Origin: Paramecium octaurelia
Taxonomy: Eukaryota > Ciliophora > Oligohymenophorea > Peniculida > Parameciidae
Direction of reading: 5' to 3'
Assembly (NCBI GenBank): GCA_905182995.1
Contig: CAJJDP010000042.1
Coordinates: 178,417-242,416, forward strand
Length of the DNA: 64,000 nucleotides
A program made the translations under genes and the position numbers. Numbering within the stretch: the first letter of the stretch is position 1; every line of letters begins with the position of its first letter. The notes below the pieces were generated by a model, which saw only the letters and a list, made by a program, of their open reading frames with translations, was not told the DNA's origin and did no database searches. This document shows, piece after piece, positions 1 to 13,500 of this stretch.

Positions 1-579
1 TCTCTTCTGAAATGTTCACTTGCTAATTACTTATTATATCTTTCCTCATCTTATTATTTCTTTTTTTTCTCTTCCTCTCTCATTTATTTTTCTAATTCCT
101 ATTGCATCCTTTTTTCTTATAATTCTTGTTCTCTTCTCATTTATTTCTCTAATTATTTTCTTTATTTCTCTTCATTTCTTTCTCTAATTTCTTACATCCT
201 CCGCTCATACTCCAACATTTAATCTATTTCTTTTTATTGTCTCTATTTCATCTTCTCCAATTCCTTTTTCTCTCTCTCAATAGCATTACTTTATTGATCT
301 GACATTCTCGAATTCTTAAAGTTTTAATCATCATGCTCATATCCTTACATGCCTCCTGCTTGAATAATTTATTATCTAGTCACAATACAGGCTTCTAATT
401 TTTATTGTCTTTTTATATCTTGATGTTCCCAGAATTTCTACCAATCTTGCTTGTCCAGTTTCAAATCTGGTCGTCTTTGTTTTAATTCTTATAAACTTAT
501 CGAAATTAATTCTTGAGGTAGGATTCCAATTAATCGACAAGCCTAAATCGATCGAGGACTTTTGTATTGGAGATATCAT
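1..579 (-). CDS. coiled-coil protein, N-terminal part (runs off the window)
   Basis: Reverse-strand gene whose 3' part lies left of the window. With code 6 the stretch 305-1 is an unbroken frame of about 100 residues rich in K, E, Q and R (for example EQELQEKRMQQELEKQMR), typical of a coiled coil. One possible start is the ATG at 303-305 (MSDQQSNAIERE). The same frame continues upstream if a 34-nt GT...AAG intron at 315-348 is removed, adding 77 residues from an ATG at 577-579 (MISPIQKSSIDLG...). That exon reads like a small folded domain. I prefer the longer model but cannot prove the intron. Function is not recognisable; such proteins are often cytoskeletal or basal-body associated in ciliates (inference). 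Confidence 0.6.
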
Positions 580-1249
580 ACCTATCAAGGATGGGATTTT
601 TGAATTTTGTTTGATCAAAATTTTCCAAATTAATCATATATATTTTATCAAAATAAGTTTTAATTTTATTAATGAATATTTCATGCTCACCTTTATTATA
701 CATTAAACATAGATGAATTCCTGCCTATTCTTTTCGATTTTGTTAATAAGAGTAGGAAATATGTTGTATCAAGATCCTCAGGATTGGAAAAAGTCATAAT
801 CTGATAGTGGATATTTGTAATTATAATGATATTAATACAAATTGATTAATAAAACAACATTTACTTTAGAAATACCTGTCATCTATTAAATATTATTATT
901 CTGCAATTAACTTCGTATGAAGAATGGAGAAATTTTAATTAGTTTTTGTAAATTTTTTGATGTGATTATGCTACATAACTACAAAATGGAGTTCAACAAT
1001 ATTATTGATAAATAAATTATATTCATAATTTTTATATGTGTTATAAAAGTATTCGTTAAGCTAATGCGGGTGTCAATAATTTTTATTAATAAATTGTCAA
1101 TGAACCTCAGTATGTAACCAAGAACTATTTCACCAACTAAATATTCATAAGTCCTAGCTAGTCAGGACTTCTCCCAACCAGGCACCGTAAAAAAGGCACA
1201 TCCATTCAATAATCAATCACCTTACATCCATTCGCCTGTCTAAAATAAG
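580..1249. other. intergenic region
   Basis: AT-rich stretch between two divergent genes. I see no frame with coding character on either strand under code 6 and no RNA gene. It presumably holds the promoters of both flanking genes, but no motif is recognisable. Confidence 0.5.
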
Positions 1250-3277
1250 ATGAACTTTAGCATTGTGTCAGAAGATGCAGAAAATTATCGAATCAAATGT
1301 CATGAACTCGAACGAGAGTTGGCCAAATATAAGGCTGATAATGATCTTTAACGTCTAGTTTAGCAAAAGAGTGGCGACCTAGAGTATAAAGTAGTCGAAG
1401 TCTTAGAATCCAACAATGCTCTCCAAGGCCAATTGGAAAGAGCTCAAAAGGTGGCTTTGTAAAGAAAAAGTGAATCTGAGATGTGGAAATAAAAATATGA
1501 AGCCCAAATGGGATCTCTCATGTAGATAAGACAGAATTATGAATCTGAGATCAAGGCTCTTACTTTGGAAGTGTAAAAAGCCAATGCAAGAAGCAGTGCG
1601 TTGGATCAAGAAAAAAATAGAATAATTTCAGATCAAAGAAATGTGGCTGATAACTAGACAACTTAAATCTAAGAAACATTTAAACGATCAAATAATACTC
1701 AAGCTGATATGTATGAGGCACAACTCAAGAAACTTAGAGATATGTTAGAAGATAGAACATTACAAGTGGCTCAATTGTAATCTCAAATTGAGAGACAGAA
1801 AATAGAGTCTTAAGATACTTAATTAAGATTAATGAATGAAATAGATATCACTAAATCTAGATTGACTGCAATTCAAATTGATCATCAAAATGAATTATTG
1901 GCTCAAAAGTAGAAATTGGAATTGTATCAAGAAACCAATTTAAGAAATCAATAAACTGCACATGAGAATCAATAAGATGTTTAAGGCTCAGAAATTACCA
2001 AACTAAAGAATTTATTAGAAATCAAGACTCAAGAAATTGAAACTCTAATCAATTAGAATCAAAAGTAAAAAATACAATCAGAATTAGAGATTTCTGGTTT
2101 GAGAACTGAAATTGAAATGCTAAGAAGACAGATCTTGAGTAATGAATAATTACATCAATAAGAAAATCATAATATACAAACAAACTTAGACAACATTCAT
2201 AATAATGATACCACTAATCTTAAATTAACACATGAAAATCAATTGTAGGCTTTACATAAAGAAATTCTAAAACTTAAGGAAATTATTGATCATAAAAATT
2301 CAGATATCCAAAAATTAGTTGTTGAAAAATAATAACAAAAGGATTATTATGATGGGGAAATCCAAAGATTGATCAATACTATTGAAGATCAAAAAAGAAG
2401 AGCCATTTTATTAGAAAATGAGAAAAACAGAGAAATTGCTGATTAACATGCCAGAATTGAAAGATTAACCATTTAATATGAAAATATGCAAATTGATCTC
2501 CAAAAATAGATTTAATTATTGAATCAAGAAATAATCAATTTAAAGAATTTGTTAGATCACAAAAACCAAGAAATTTAACAAAATCTTAAGAACTATTCTT
2601 AAATCAAATTGGAGTTTGAAGATAAATTAAGAAATTTATAAAATGATTTAGAACTTGTTAAACTCAGAGCATTTGAAACTGAAAAATCAAAACTTCAAGA
2701 AATCTAAGACTTAAAGACTCTTATTAAAGAAATAGATACATAAAACAGAGAGAAATAGAAATAATTGGAATAATAAATTGATCATTAAAAATATGAAATC
2801 CAAAAGACATTCGATATGTATAACAATAAAATTAAAGAATGTGAGAATCTAACAATCCAAAGAAATAATGCTGAACTCATCCAAAAACGTATTCAAGATG
2901 AAAATGATAAATTGATTGAAAAATTACATCATTTTGAATAAGAAAAGAATCTAGAAATTGATGAATTAAGACATAAAATGGATTCAGGTGCTGCTTACTA
3001 ATTTGAAAACCTTAAGAGTGCTTACAACACTTAAGTAGGACTACTTTCAGATCAAATCTCTGATCTCCAAAATTAATTGACAATCAAGAACAGAGAATTG
3101 ACTGAAATGATTGAGAAATACACAATACTAGACAAGAGTCTTTTGCCTGAAACTTTAGTATCCAGAGCTGCATACAATAGTAGAATTGGAGTTCCAGCTG
3201 AATTACTAGCCAATAAGTCTATCCATGATGCTACACTAAAATCCTAACTAAGAAATAGTCCCATTCAAAGATATTGA
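1250..3277 (+). CDS. long coiled-coil protein, 675 aa
   Basis: Single intronless frame of 676 codons from ATG (MNFSIVSEDAENYRIKCHEL) to the TGA at 3275-3277, with dozens of in-frame TAA/TAG codons read as Gln. Almost the whole protein is heptad-like, rich in Leu, Lys, Glu and Gln, with repeated segments such as EITKLKNLLEIK and EIINLKNLLDHK that suggest internal duplication. Only the last ~60 residues (after KYTILDKSLLPETLVSRAAY) look non-helical. There is no membrane segment or signal peptide. No family is recognised; a structural role in the cortex, basal body or cilium is the usual guess for such ciliate proteins (inference). Confidence 0.85.
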
Positions 3278-3404
3278 TTTTATAATATTACTATAAGTAG
3301 AAATCAAATTTTTTATTATTTCTTTATGGTAACAGTAGTTTAGTATACCTGAGGAGAATTTCTGAAAAAGTCAATATAATTTATAAAAATTATTGTCGGC
3401 AATC

Positions 3405-4428
3405 ATGATTCATCCTCTCTATTAAATTCCTGTTGATTATCAAGCAGCTTATTAATTTGAGAATGAAATCATGCCTAAAAATCAAATGATAGAATATGCT
3501 ATGAATTAGAATCTCAATGAATTTCCAATTTATCCCTAATTTTAGTACCCTTAACAAGTAATCAACTATGATATTGTTGTTGATCAGAAATCATAAAACA
3601 AGGCAAAGAAGTCAAAAAAACACAAGTATTTGTAGTATTATTATGAAAGGGATGATTAAAAGGAATTGCTTCCTAAAACTAAAGCATAACAAGAAGAACC
3701 TCAAAAGGAGGATTTGTATTTTATATCCTTTAGCACTTTAGTATGAAACCAGCAGTCTAACCATAATATTCGCTTGTACATTTTACATAGGGCACCTTGT
3801 TGCCTAAATTGCAATCGGATATTGTAACCAATAGTTCTCCTGTGGGTTCAAAATAGACTTTAAAGTCCAACAAACATCATCAACCAAAAAAGCCAAAAAA
3901 AGAGAACATCAATACTGGCCATTGGTCAGCAATTGAACACACTACATATGTGAATTTCTTATCACAATATGAAAACATAATGAATTCGTCAATGATGAAG
4001 AAAACATCAAAAATATTTAAATAAATGAGTGAACTAATTGGTACACGCACTCCAAGTCAATGTAGAAGTCATCATCAAAAATTTAACCCCTATGCTCACA
4101 GAGGAGAAAATGGAAAAAGATTGCCAAGAAATGAGAGAAGTCGTGCAGGACGTAAAAAGAAAAGTTAATTTGTAGAGATTACTAAAGATGGTAAAATTGT
4201 TTAAATAAATTAGAATAACTAGTTGAGCAGGATCCTTATTATTTGATGTTTGATAAATAGTTTTACTATCATCCTTATATGGCAAATGGGATTGAGTATT
4301 AACAATTCCTTAATGATGTCAACCTCAAAAGAGAAGATATGCATGAATACATTCAACAAGTGTAACCCCAGGATTACGAAGAGTATCTAAAAATTAGACC
4401 AGAATATAATAATTAGTTAGATTATTGA
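3405..4428 (+). CDS. SANT/Myb-like domain protein, 324 aa
   Basis: Three exons with introns at 3716-3741 (26 nt) and 4191-4213 (23 nt); spliced length is 975 nt. Residues ~165-225 form a Myb/SANT-like helix-turn-helix: NTGHWSAIEHTTYVNFLSQY, followed by a second helix and IGTRTPSQCRSHHQKFNPY, which matches the W...E...F...RT..QCRSHHQK pattern of ciliate SANT proteins. It is followed by a basic patch (RSRAGRKKKS). The N-terminal part is Gln/Tyr-rich. It is probably a nuclear DNA- or chromatin-binding factor (family knowledge); its target is unknown. The next gene starts 23 bp after the stop. Confidence 0.75.
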
Positions 4429-4451
4429 TTATAATTATCTTTAATTATTTT

Positions 4452-5365
4452 ATGATTGCCTTAGAGCATTGTTAATAGCTATTGGAGCTATACATCCTTG
4501 AATATAGTGTTCCTGATTAGATTTATGTTCATGATGATGAACCAGTATTTAAGAATTTAAACTAAAGTAAACTCCAGTTTTTGATAGACACACTACTCAA
4601 CATGTCTAATCAGTTTTATGGAAACGATAATCAATCAAATTAAATGAGAGTACATCCTAATAAGAATTGGAAGTCAAGAAAAATTATGGTCTTTTTGAAA
4701 CTTATGAACCCAAACCATCCCTCCTTGTAGTTGATAGAGACAAATCTGATGATAAATATAGATTAGAAGCAATGAAAAAGAAGAAGGATAAGAAAAATGC
4801 TAAACTCAGAGATTAAAATTTGCCTTATAACGAATACATTCATCCAGCAAGACAAATCTAAGTTAAATTGTTGTTATCTAAAAAACCATTAAAAGATTAT
4901 TAAGCTTATGATTCCGATGGCAGTATAATGAGGAAGAGAGAATAAGTTAAATAATTGAGTCCTATAGTCAATACAGTCAAAAGTAAATTATAAGGAAGAG
5001 TTGATAAAAAACAATCAGAAGCTGTTGCTGAAGAAAACATTATTAATTAATAAGCTTTATTTAAATTAAAGGTATCCACCAAAGTCAAAACTCAATATGA
5101 TGAACCATATAATTTTGAAGCTTTCCCTTTGAAACCAGGGGTTAAATTAACTTTCACTTAAGAAAAGAAGAAAAAGGAAGAAGAGAAAGTCAATAATGAT
5201 GAAGATGATCTAACAGATGCAGACACTTATCAACTCTAAAAGTTTATCAAAAAACCAAGTTTTACAACACTTCCTTTATTTAAATTACCAAAATAAAAAC
5301 ACAATATAACTCATGAAAGATCATTCCGTACCATTAGATAAAGTAAAGGATTTGAATACTTTTGA
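4452..5365 (+). CDS. lysine-rich protein, 296 aa, possibly chromatin-associated
   Basis: Two exons joined by a 23-nt intron at 4545-4567 that ends in AAG rather than TAG; 891 coding nt. The downstream exon has a clear frame: FDRHTTQHVQSVLWKRQ, then YRLEAMKKKKDKKNAKLRDQ, a short acidic AYDSDGSIMRKRE segment and a KKKEEEK stretch. The order of a charged, Arg/Lys-rich block after a hydrophobic segment is faintly like the C-terminal half of Enhancer-of-polycomb domains, but I do not regard that as established. It lies 23 bp behind the SANT gene in the same direction. No signal peptide or membrane segment. Confidence 0.65.
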
Positions 5366-5992
5366 TATTTGAATAGTTATTAATAATATATCATCTTCAA
5401 ATTTTTATATACTTATTATAATAATTAATGAATTGAAATTTTCTAAGGTTGTGGTTAAGCAAATAGATACTATGAACATATATAATTATATAAATTTTAT
5501 AATATAGTAAACTATCAATAAATTAAACTAATACTTAGATTTTTCTTGTTGATTCATAAATATTTCTTTTTTGTATTGGCCATTTTAAATGAACTTAATA
5601 TATTAATTTTAACATTATTTTTCATACATACAATTATAATAATGGTATATCATTCATAATATAAAGTAAGGGATTAACTAATCTCCTATTACAATTATTG
5701 TCAATTTTAGTTATAATTATCAATATTTTTTACAATTATTTGATAATTGTTTTAATAATTTAGCAATATAATTAACTAATAATTGTAATAGTTAAATATC
5801 TTAGGGATCTTTTCAACTGATATGCCATTTGATGATTGATATGCTGGAAATATGATATCTGGAAGTTAGATTTGTACATCTTACAGAACTTCAGCTTCGA
5901 TTAGCTTAGAATGTTCTCAAAGAAAGTTAAGATTTTATGGACTATCTATTTATGTTTAGAATGATGTGATTATTATAATATGATATTTATAC
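5366..5992. other. intergenic region between convergent genes
   Basis: About 630 bp of very AT-rich sequence between the ends of two convergent genes. No coding-like frame longer than a few dozen codons and no RNA gene is visible. It should contain both 3' ends; Paramecium polyadenylation signals are not recognisable by eye. Confidence 0.5.
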
Positions 5993-6922
5993 TCAAGCAA
6001 TCTAATATGCTTAATTGAGTATACCGCAGGTGTTTCCTGGTGATAATCTGATGGATCCATTTTCTCCCCAACCGTAACCCCATGAATTCTAAATTAACCA
6101 ATTATATCCAAAATCAAATCCAACAGCTAAAACATAATGGTTTATATTTTGACCACAGTCAGCAAAAGTACCATTTGAATAGAATTGCCAATTGAGGGCA
6201 TCAACACCGACTGAGACAGGATAATATTATAAATAATTTTACAAAGTTTGCTATTAATTTCCTACAAAATTATAAGTATTGATTCTGAATTCTCCTCTGT
6301 TGTATCTACATCCTTATTATTACGCAACGTATGGATAACTCATAGAATTCATCAGTCCTATTTATTAAGCATAGTGCATAGCATTATAGTTGGTTCCTGA
6401 GTAACAACCCTTTGAATAGGTGTCACAGTCGATCAATTATTGAGTTGAGGCTGAGATATTTCTTCCTCCTCTAATGCCATACCAAGCCTCAATGGAATTA
6501 CTGACAGAGAAAGCCCAACCTGATCCGCATTGTCCTTAGGACTTAATAGTACTATAGGAACTCCAGTCGACAAATTTAAGTGGTTCAGCTCCATCAAAAA
6601 CTTGTTCTCTTTCTTCTTCAAATTCTAATTCTGGAGCATCCACTTGAGTCAAATATAATGATATAAATTCATCTTAAGTCAATGTCATAAATTGATTTTC
6701 TCCCATATCATAAGTTCTTTCCTATTACTTATTGTGACTTTCAATCTTTTGTTTATTAGTCTAATAAACAGCTTCTCTATAGATTCTTTCTTCACCAATG
6801 TACATCTTCTGATGCTTCTATTACCAAATTTCAAACTCAGTGAGTGGTTAGGATTGTGTTTGATAGTAATTAGTTAGCAAAAGAAGAGAAATTGCTGCTG
6901 TTGTTAAGATTGTTCGAATCAT
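5993..6922 (-). CDS. papain-fold (C1A) pseudoprotease, catalytic Cys replaced by Gly, 309 aa
   Basis: Intronless gene of 310 codons. N-terminal hydrophobic signal peptide (ILTTAAISLLLLTNYY). Residues ~28-85 match the I29 inhibitor propeptide (FEIWQQKHQKMYIGEERIYR). The mature domain starts near FVDWSSYSTIKSQ. The active-site block reads GQCGSGWAFSVSNS where papains have GQCGSCWAF: the oxyanion Gln and the disulfide Cys are kept, but the nucleophile codon (6518-6520, GGT) is Gly. The His (NINHYVLAVGFD) and Asn (QNSWG) of the triad are intact. It should be secreted or vacuolar and unable to cleave by the normal mechanism. A paralog with the same change lies at 19985-20911, on the other side of the giant gene. 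Confidence 0.9.
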
Positions 6923-7552
6923 AAATATAAAATTAATGATCTTTGATTTTAGAATGTCATTTAGAATTCAGAAATATAGAATATCTTTTGTGTTAGTTCG
7001 AATTAGTTTGATCAATTTAATTCTATAAAAATAATTGTGCATTAAAATTGTAAGTTAAATTTACACTAAGTTTTGCAAGAATAACAATTTTAGAAGAAAT
7101 TTAAATTGAATTTCTATTTTAAAATTGTATTAGATTGCCATAGAATTCCTTATTTTTTCATATAGAATTGGAATACAACATAAATAAAGGATACAACTTC
7201 AAATGTGAACTAATATAATATATATTTTGTCTTGTTACAAAAATGAAAGGATGAAAATAGATCATGCATTCGTGTTAAAATTAAGATCAGTTTGTATTTT
7301 TTTATTTAAAAATAAAGATCAAAAAGAACAAAAAAATAGAACTGTTTGTTTTCACAAGATAATTTATATGAAAAATCTAATTATTTAATAATCATATATA
7401 ATAAGCATGATTATAAATATAAATGATCTATTTTTTTAGGGTATACCTTTAATCTATTTTTTATCATTCTCCATATGGTAGAGTTTCTTACAATTCTGTG
7501 CTATATAGCAGAATTGTATTTAGGACTCTTATTTTAATTAATTCTGAAATAG
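6923..7552. other. intergenic region between divergent genes
   Basis: About 630 bp of AT-rich sequence between the start codons of the pseudoprotease (-) and the PKHD1L1-like gene (+), so it probably contains both promoters. No coding frame or repeat stands out. Confidence 0.5.
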
Positions 7553-10500
7553 ATGGTATCTTCATCATTTTTGTTATACTTGTTGGCTTGTCTATGTGTT
7601 GAACAATTGAGAGGTTAATAATTCATCTATATCTGTAGCCCTTGTATTATTGCCTGAAGAAAATTAAAAGACTGAGACCATAAACTTGTTTTGGGTGTCT
7701 ACCAGTTAATTTATAGAAACTTCTAATCTATATGGTTCTACATAGGGAGGAACGAGCTTATATATGAAAGTAAGGTCATCTTTATCCTTAGGCTATAGGT
7801 TTAGATTCAATTGTAACCAACCACATAGTGTTTATAGGCACATACCCTTGTATCATAGATGAAACCTATGCTAAAGAGTAAGAGGTGTCATGTAAGACTA
7901 CTGCACCCTTGTTAAATGACATCTCCCTTCAAAATCTTCTTGTGACTGTTGAGACATCTGATAATAAGAAATCAGTATGTACTTCCTAGGCAAATCAATG
8001 CCTTTTTTCATATAAATAAGAAAAATCTCCATATCTACATTACTTAATCCCATCCATAGGATTTGCAAACTCTGTCTTGTCTTCCAAAGGAGAGTGGATA
8101 GTGTTAGGCGAAGAGCAAAATGAGATTGAGAACATTCTTATTGGACAGAAATATTGTGTTAAAAATCAATATCGAATATTGAATACCAAGATGTAGAAGG
8201 GTGAAGATGTAATATCCTGTAAATTGGCAGAAGACTTGATTTCATCAACCTATCAAGTAAATGTGAGTACTAAAAGAGGGAACATATTATCTTAAAAAAG
8301 TTTTAAGTAAAAATTATGTTTTATAATAAGAATGCTTCCTATAATATCTTCAGTGTAATGGTCCAACGAAATAAATGACTCATTCATATTACTCATAAAT
8401 GGGTAAGGATTCAAGAGTGGCTTGACTGATAATATTGTTAAGGTTTCAGGAACAGATGTTTCCATAACAGTGTTAGAAGCATCCATAAATTAATTAAAAG
8501 TAAATAAAGTAAATAATTTTAGGTCTAAATACCAAAAATAACAGATCAAATATTGTTAGATTCATTGAATGGTGGTGGCTCAGTTTTCATCTCTGGAACT
8601 GGATTGCTTCATACTAAATATGATTTGAGAGGATTAACAAATAAATATGCTAATTGTGATGTTTTCAGAAATGACATTATTTCAGATTCTTAAGAATTAA
8701 AGACTAGAATAATTTAAAATGGTGTATATTCATAACCTGATTATATTGACGAAGTTGAGTCTCAATATGGATAGTATTTTAGAGGATTTTTCAAAGCAAC
8801 ATAATCTGGAGAATATTCATTTTTATTGGCTGCTGATGACTGTGCTACTTTCTACATCTAAACAACTGAAACACTCAAACCAATACGTGCTGAGTCTCCA
8901 GCTGCTTCATCTTAGTAATCTACTTAATATAGGAACTATTGGGGAGAATAATTATGGGATACCTCAAAAGCTGTCGATTCAATATCATAAACAGTCAATT
9001 TAGTTGAGAACTAGTATTATTATATAGAGATCTTTCATGTTAACACAGTTGGCAAAGGGTTTGTCACTCTTTCTATGAATGCAAAAATTAATGAGGTTTC
9101 AGCCCCAAATACAAAATAAAGTCAGTTGTTTTAAGTGAAAACATCTTATACTCCTAAAAATGAAATCATTTAGATTGACATCTATAATTCCTAAGAAAAT
9201 GTATTATTGTTGGATTCTTTTAAATTAAAATTTACAAACTCTAACCAGCTATCCTTAATTACTGAAGATATAACTCTAAACTATAATAGTGTTTAAATTT
9301 AATAGTCTCTATTAGATTGTTGTAATTATTTAACATAAGTAAAAATAAATAAGTTAGATAACTCGGGATTGGTATTGGATGATGCTTCAGAAACTTATGC
9401 AGGCAATTAATACATAATAACATTCCTCTCTCATAGAGGATAGAAAGGGGATCGCTCTCTCCCTGAATTAATCTCATCTCAGGAATAATTTAGTTTCAAT
9501 GCTCAAACCACTCAAGAACCTTTAGATCCTATATCTGGAACATTCAAATTATCATTGTTAATTAAATCTAAAACTTAAATATTTGTAGATGAAAATAATA
9601 ATTAAGGATTACCCTATGATGTTGACCCAAGTATTTTGGCTGACAATTTCTATAGACTAATAGGTGAAAGACCAATAGTCTGGACTGAGGGAAGACCCAA
9701 GGATGGATAGATTTGGAATATACTCTTCAGTTCTTGTGCAAATACTATTTAAAATTTTCAATTATCTTAGAATAATTTATAATCTGGAAATGGGATAGTT
9801 AATTTGGAAGTCAAAAACATAAAATCTTGTAATTCTCAGTTGTATGAACCAATACCAACACTTAAATTATTCACTTATGGTACGAAACCCTAAGTTTAAG
9901 TTTCTACATCTGAAGGACAAGGAGCTTGTCTATCTGAGGGTGCTTGTGATTTTAATTTTTAGTAGACAAATTTATTTGTTTTGTAATCTTATAGCGTAAG
10001 TAATGAAATTATGAGTCTGAGCTTTTCTATTCAGTCAGATGCTTAGTTCACTTTGGTAGCTACTGATTTTACTATTGAGTTTAGAGGAGCTATTTGCGAA
10101 GATATTAAAATTGTATCAAATGAAGTAGATTTATTTAAATTACTTTGTACACTTGAGACCTAAAATGCTTAAGTAGTAGCAGAGGCTGGTACAAACTAAT
10201 ATCCTATTATTTTGAACAAACTTTACGGATTCATAAGAAGAGATCCAAGTGTGATTGCTGCTTTAACATCGTTAGAATTCAACTCAATTAGTCCTACCTC
10301 TGCATCTCCTGATGGAGGGGCTTAAATCACTTTGGAAGGGCTTGGATTTCCAAAAGATTTTTCAAGAAAATTTGTATTGAAAATGGGAAGCACTTAAATT
10401 AGTCCTTTGATTGTAAGTAATAAGAAGATTGTATTTGTGCATCCACCAGGAACTGATGGAACTATAAAAATTGATTTCAATGGTAATTCTTACAGCGACT

Positions 10501-13500
10501 CATCATTTACTTATAATTTGGCATATAAACTATCCATAACAAAGTTGAGTTCCATTTTAATATCACCATTTTTCAAGGATACTTTACAAGTTACAGGAAC
10601 TAATTTTGGAACAGTCCTCCAGGATGTTAAGGCATTCATTCAGAATAAGGAAATTTAAGTAATTGAAGTACAAGACAAGTTACTAAAGGTACAAGTCAAC
10701 GTGACATTAGAAATAGCTAAAACTCAATTATTGATTTATAGGAAATAATATGGATAAATATCATCAGAAATTACAGTTGACATTTCATTAACTCACTTAA
10801 CTCCTAATTCATCCACAATTAAAATTAAATCATTTGGTAGTAATCAAGTAAAGGTGTCAGGATCAAACTTTCTGAATGGACCAAGTATTATCTCTTTTAA
10901 TTCTGTAAACCCTTAGATTTGCGATATAACATATAGAAATGACACCAATCTAACTTGTACAAGTCCACCCTAAATATTGGATGTAAAATCTGGAGTATTT
11001 CGTCTCATCTAGAACTTTAAGCATGTTACAACTTGTGTAGCCTGCAAATATGAGTACCAATAATTCCCAGATTTTATTAGAGTTAAAATTCTCGATAGTA
11101 CAATTAACTATATTAAATATAAACCAAAGTACCTAATGCTATGGTCTGAAGAGGCTAAGAAGTAAAATTCCCATCCTTTGCTATTTTACAAATAGTCTCA
11201 ATATATTGACGCTCTATAATCATATGATATAATTTGGGATAAAATAATAATGGAGTATACTCCAGGGTAAGCTGTATAAATGTTATTCGAATTATCTGCT
11301 ACTGCTTCGGATTTATATACTAAATTTATGGCTATAAAACTGTCTTTCAGCTAAAAAGGCCAAATTAAATACTCTCTGATTACTTAAGCAGCTAGTTAAA
11401 TCACTATTGTTACAGTTCCACAGTTGACTTAAGGGTTGCATTTAACCGTACCTCTTTTGTCTTTTTCTACCACGTATTTATATTGGTATACGAGATTTGG
11501 ATTGGGAATCACATCTGTAAGTGATACATCTTCTGGTGGAAGTGTGATCTTAATTAAAGGATGGGGATTCAATGAAATTTACATTAAAAATATTTTAGTA
11601 TAAGACAAGGGATGTGCTGAAATAAAAGTAATTAATTCTACAGATATATAATGCTATTTTAAAGCTAGATTTACAGCTGGTTAATACACACTTACATTAA
11701 ATCAGATTGATCAAGAAAACTAAGATACGGTGTTAACTAGAACCATGGCGATTAATGTTAAAGACTATCCTTTGTCTCCTTAAGTAACTTCAATTTAAAT
11801 TGATAGCGAAAATAAATTAGATACTAACCGAAATGCAATTATTCATATTTCTGGAACTTTTCAATTGAAAATTTAAGGAGTAAATCTCTCTGGAACTGAT
11901 TTATCAGTACGACTAATAAGCGAAACAGAAATAATCACAACATAAAAGAATACCACAACTTCAACTTTATTGGAGTTGGAATTCTCTAATGTTCCAATTG
12001 GAATTTATTAGATAGAAATAAAAGTAAATAATTATTATGCCTCTTTTTCAGACGGAGGTTATGAAAATTTGATTTTGGATTAACCTTAAGCACCAATATT
12101 AAATAATCCTTTATCTTCTACTATAGGGGGAATCATTATCAATATAAGCGGTGGAGGGTTTTCTTCTAACTCTTTATCACATCTAGTCAAATTTTGTGAT
12201 TTGACCTGCAAAGTCCTGTCATCTAGTTTCAATAATTTAGATGTATTAGCTCCCATGTTATTACCATCATAATTAATATAATCTACACCATATTCGAAGA
12301 TTCCTATTAAAGACTTGATTATATCAGGAGATAAAATGGAATTAGTATAGAATGTATATGATGAAATTATATCAACAGAGTATTCATCTGATTCATAAGT
12401 CTCCTGCTATATATAATTTAATCTGAAATCATAATATGGCCAGCTGAAACTTAAAAAATTAAGATTTTAACCAAAATTAGGATTTGATTAAAACAAACTA
12501 ACAACAATGAAAATTTAATATACCATTGATGGTTAGAACTGGATATTATTAGAATAATTAAAATATATCAATCAAGGTTGGAATACTTTGGTACTTTAAA
12601 TGGCAATCGATAAGATTAATTCAATTAAATTCATAGATGAACAAGGCATTTAAGGCTCTTAATGTTCCTTTTCTGAAATTGAATTATATGGATGGATATA
12701 CTACAATGAGGAAATTCTTTCCACTTGCCAACTTGATATAAATGTGAATGGTATTAAATTGCCTAGTTTGTCAAATACAAATACATACTCATTTAAAAAT
12801 CAACCAATAGTAGAATCAGTAGTACCTAAATATGGACCTGTAAATATTGAAACTGTAATAACTATCAAGGGAAGTGGCTTCATTCCAGATTAGACTATTG
12901 TAACCATAGATAATGTCCAATGTCTTATATTGAGTGTTACTGCTACATAAATTACTTGTAAAACTGGAATTAAAACTTTGTTGACAGATAACAGCGGATT
13001 TGTTGTCTAAGTGTCAAAAGCTTAAGCTCTTCTTATATAACAATTTTTGTATATTTAAAAGTGGTCAGATAATTCAACATGGGAATATTCAGTTCCAAAG
13101 GATGAAGATTCAGTCCTAATTAAAAATTATTAAAAAGTATTATTAGATGTCAATTCAAAACAACTTGAAAGGCTTATTATTGAAGGAACATTGATATTTG
13201 CTGATGAACAAGACACCAAGTTGATCGCCAATTCAATCATAATAAGAGAAGGTTCTTTAATGATTGGGTCTTAAGATTAACCCTATTAGCATTAAGCTAT
13301 CATTATGTTACGTGGACGAGAGACCGATTTTTAATTCCCTTTAATTGGTAACAAAGTTATAGGATGCGTAAAGTGTTAAATTCAAATGTTCGGTAAATAA
13401 AGAACTCTCACTTGGAGTCTCTTAGATTCAAAAGTCTTAAAGGGTGATAGCATTATTAAATTGAGCTAATCTGTAGATTGGAATGTGGGGGAATCTGTTG

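Noticed and set aside
1-300. Strongly pyrimidine-rich tract resembling a low-complexity or telomere-near repeat
   Set aside because: Its complement is an open code-6 frame of a K/E/Q-rich coiled coil, so the bias is coding.
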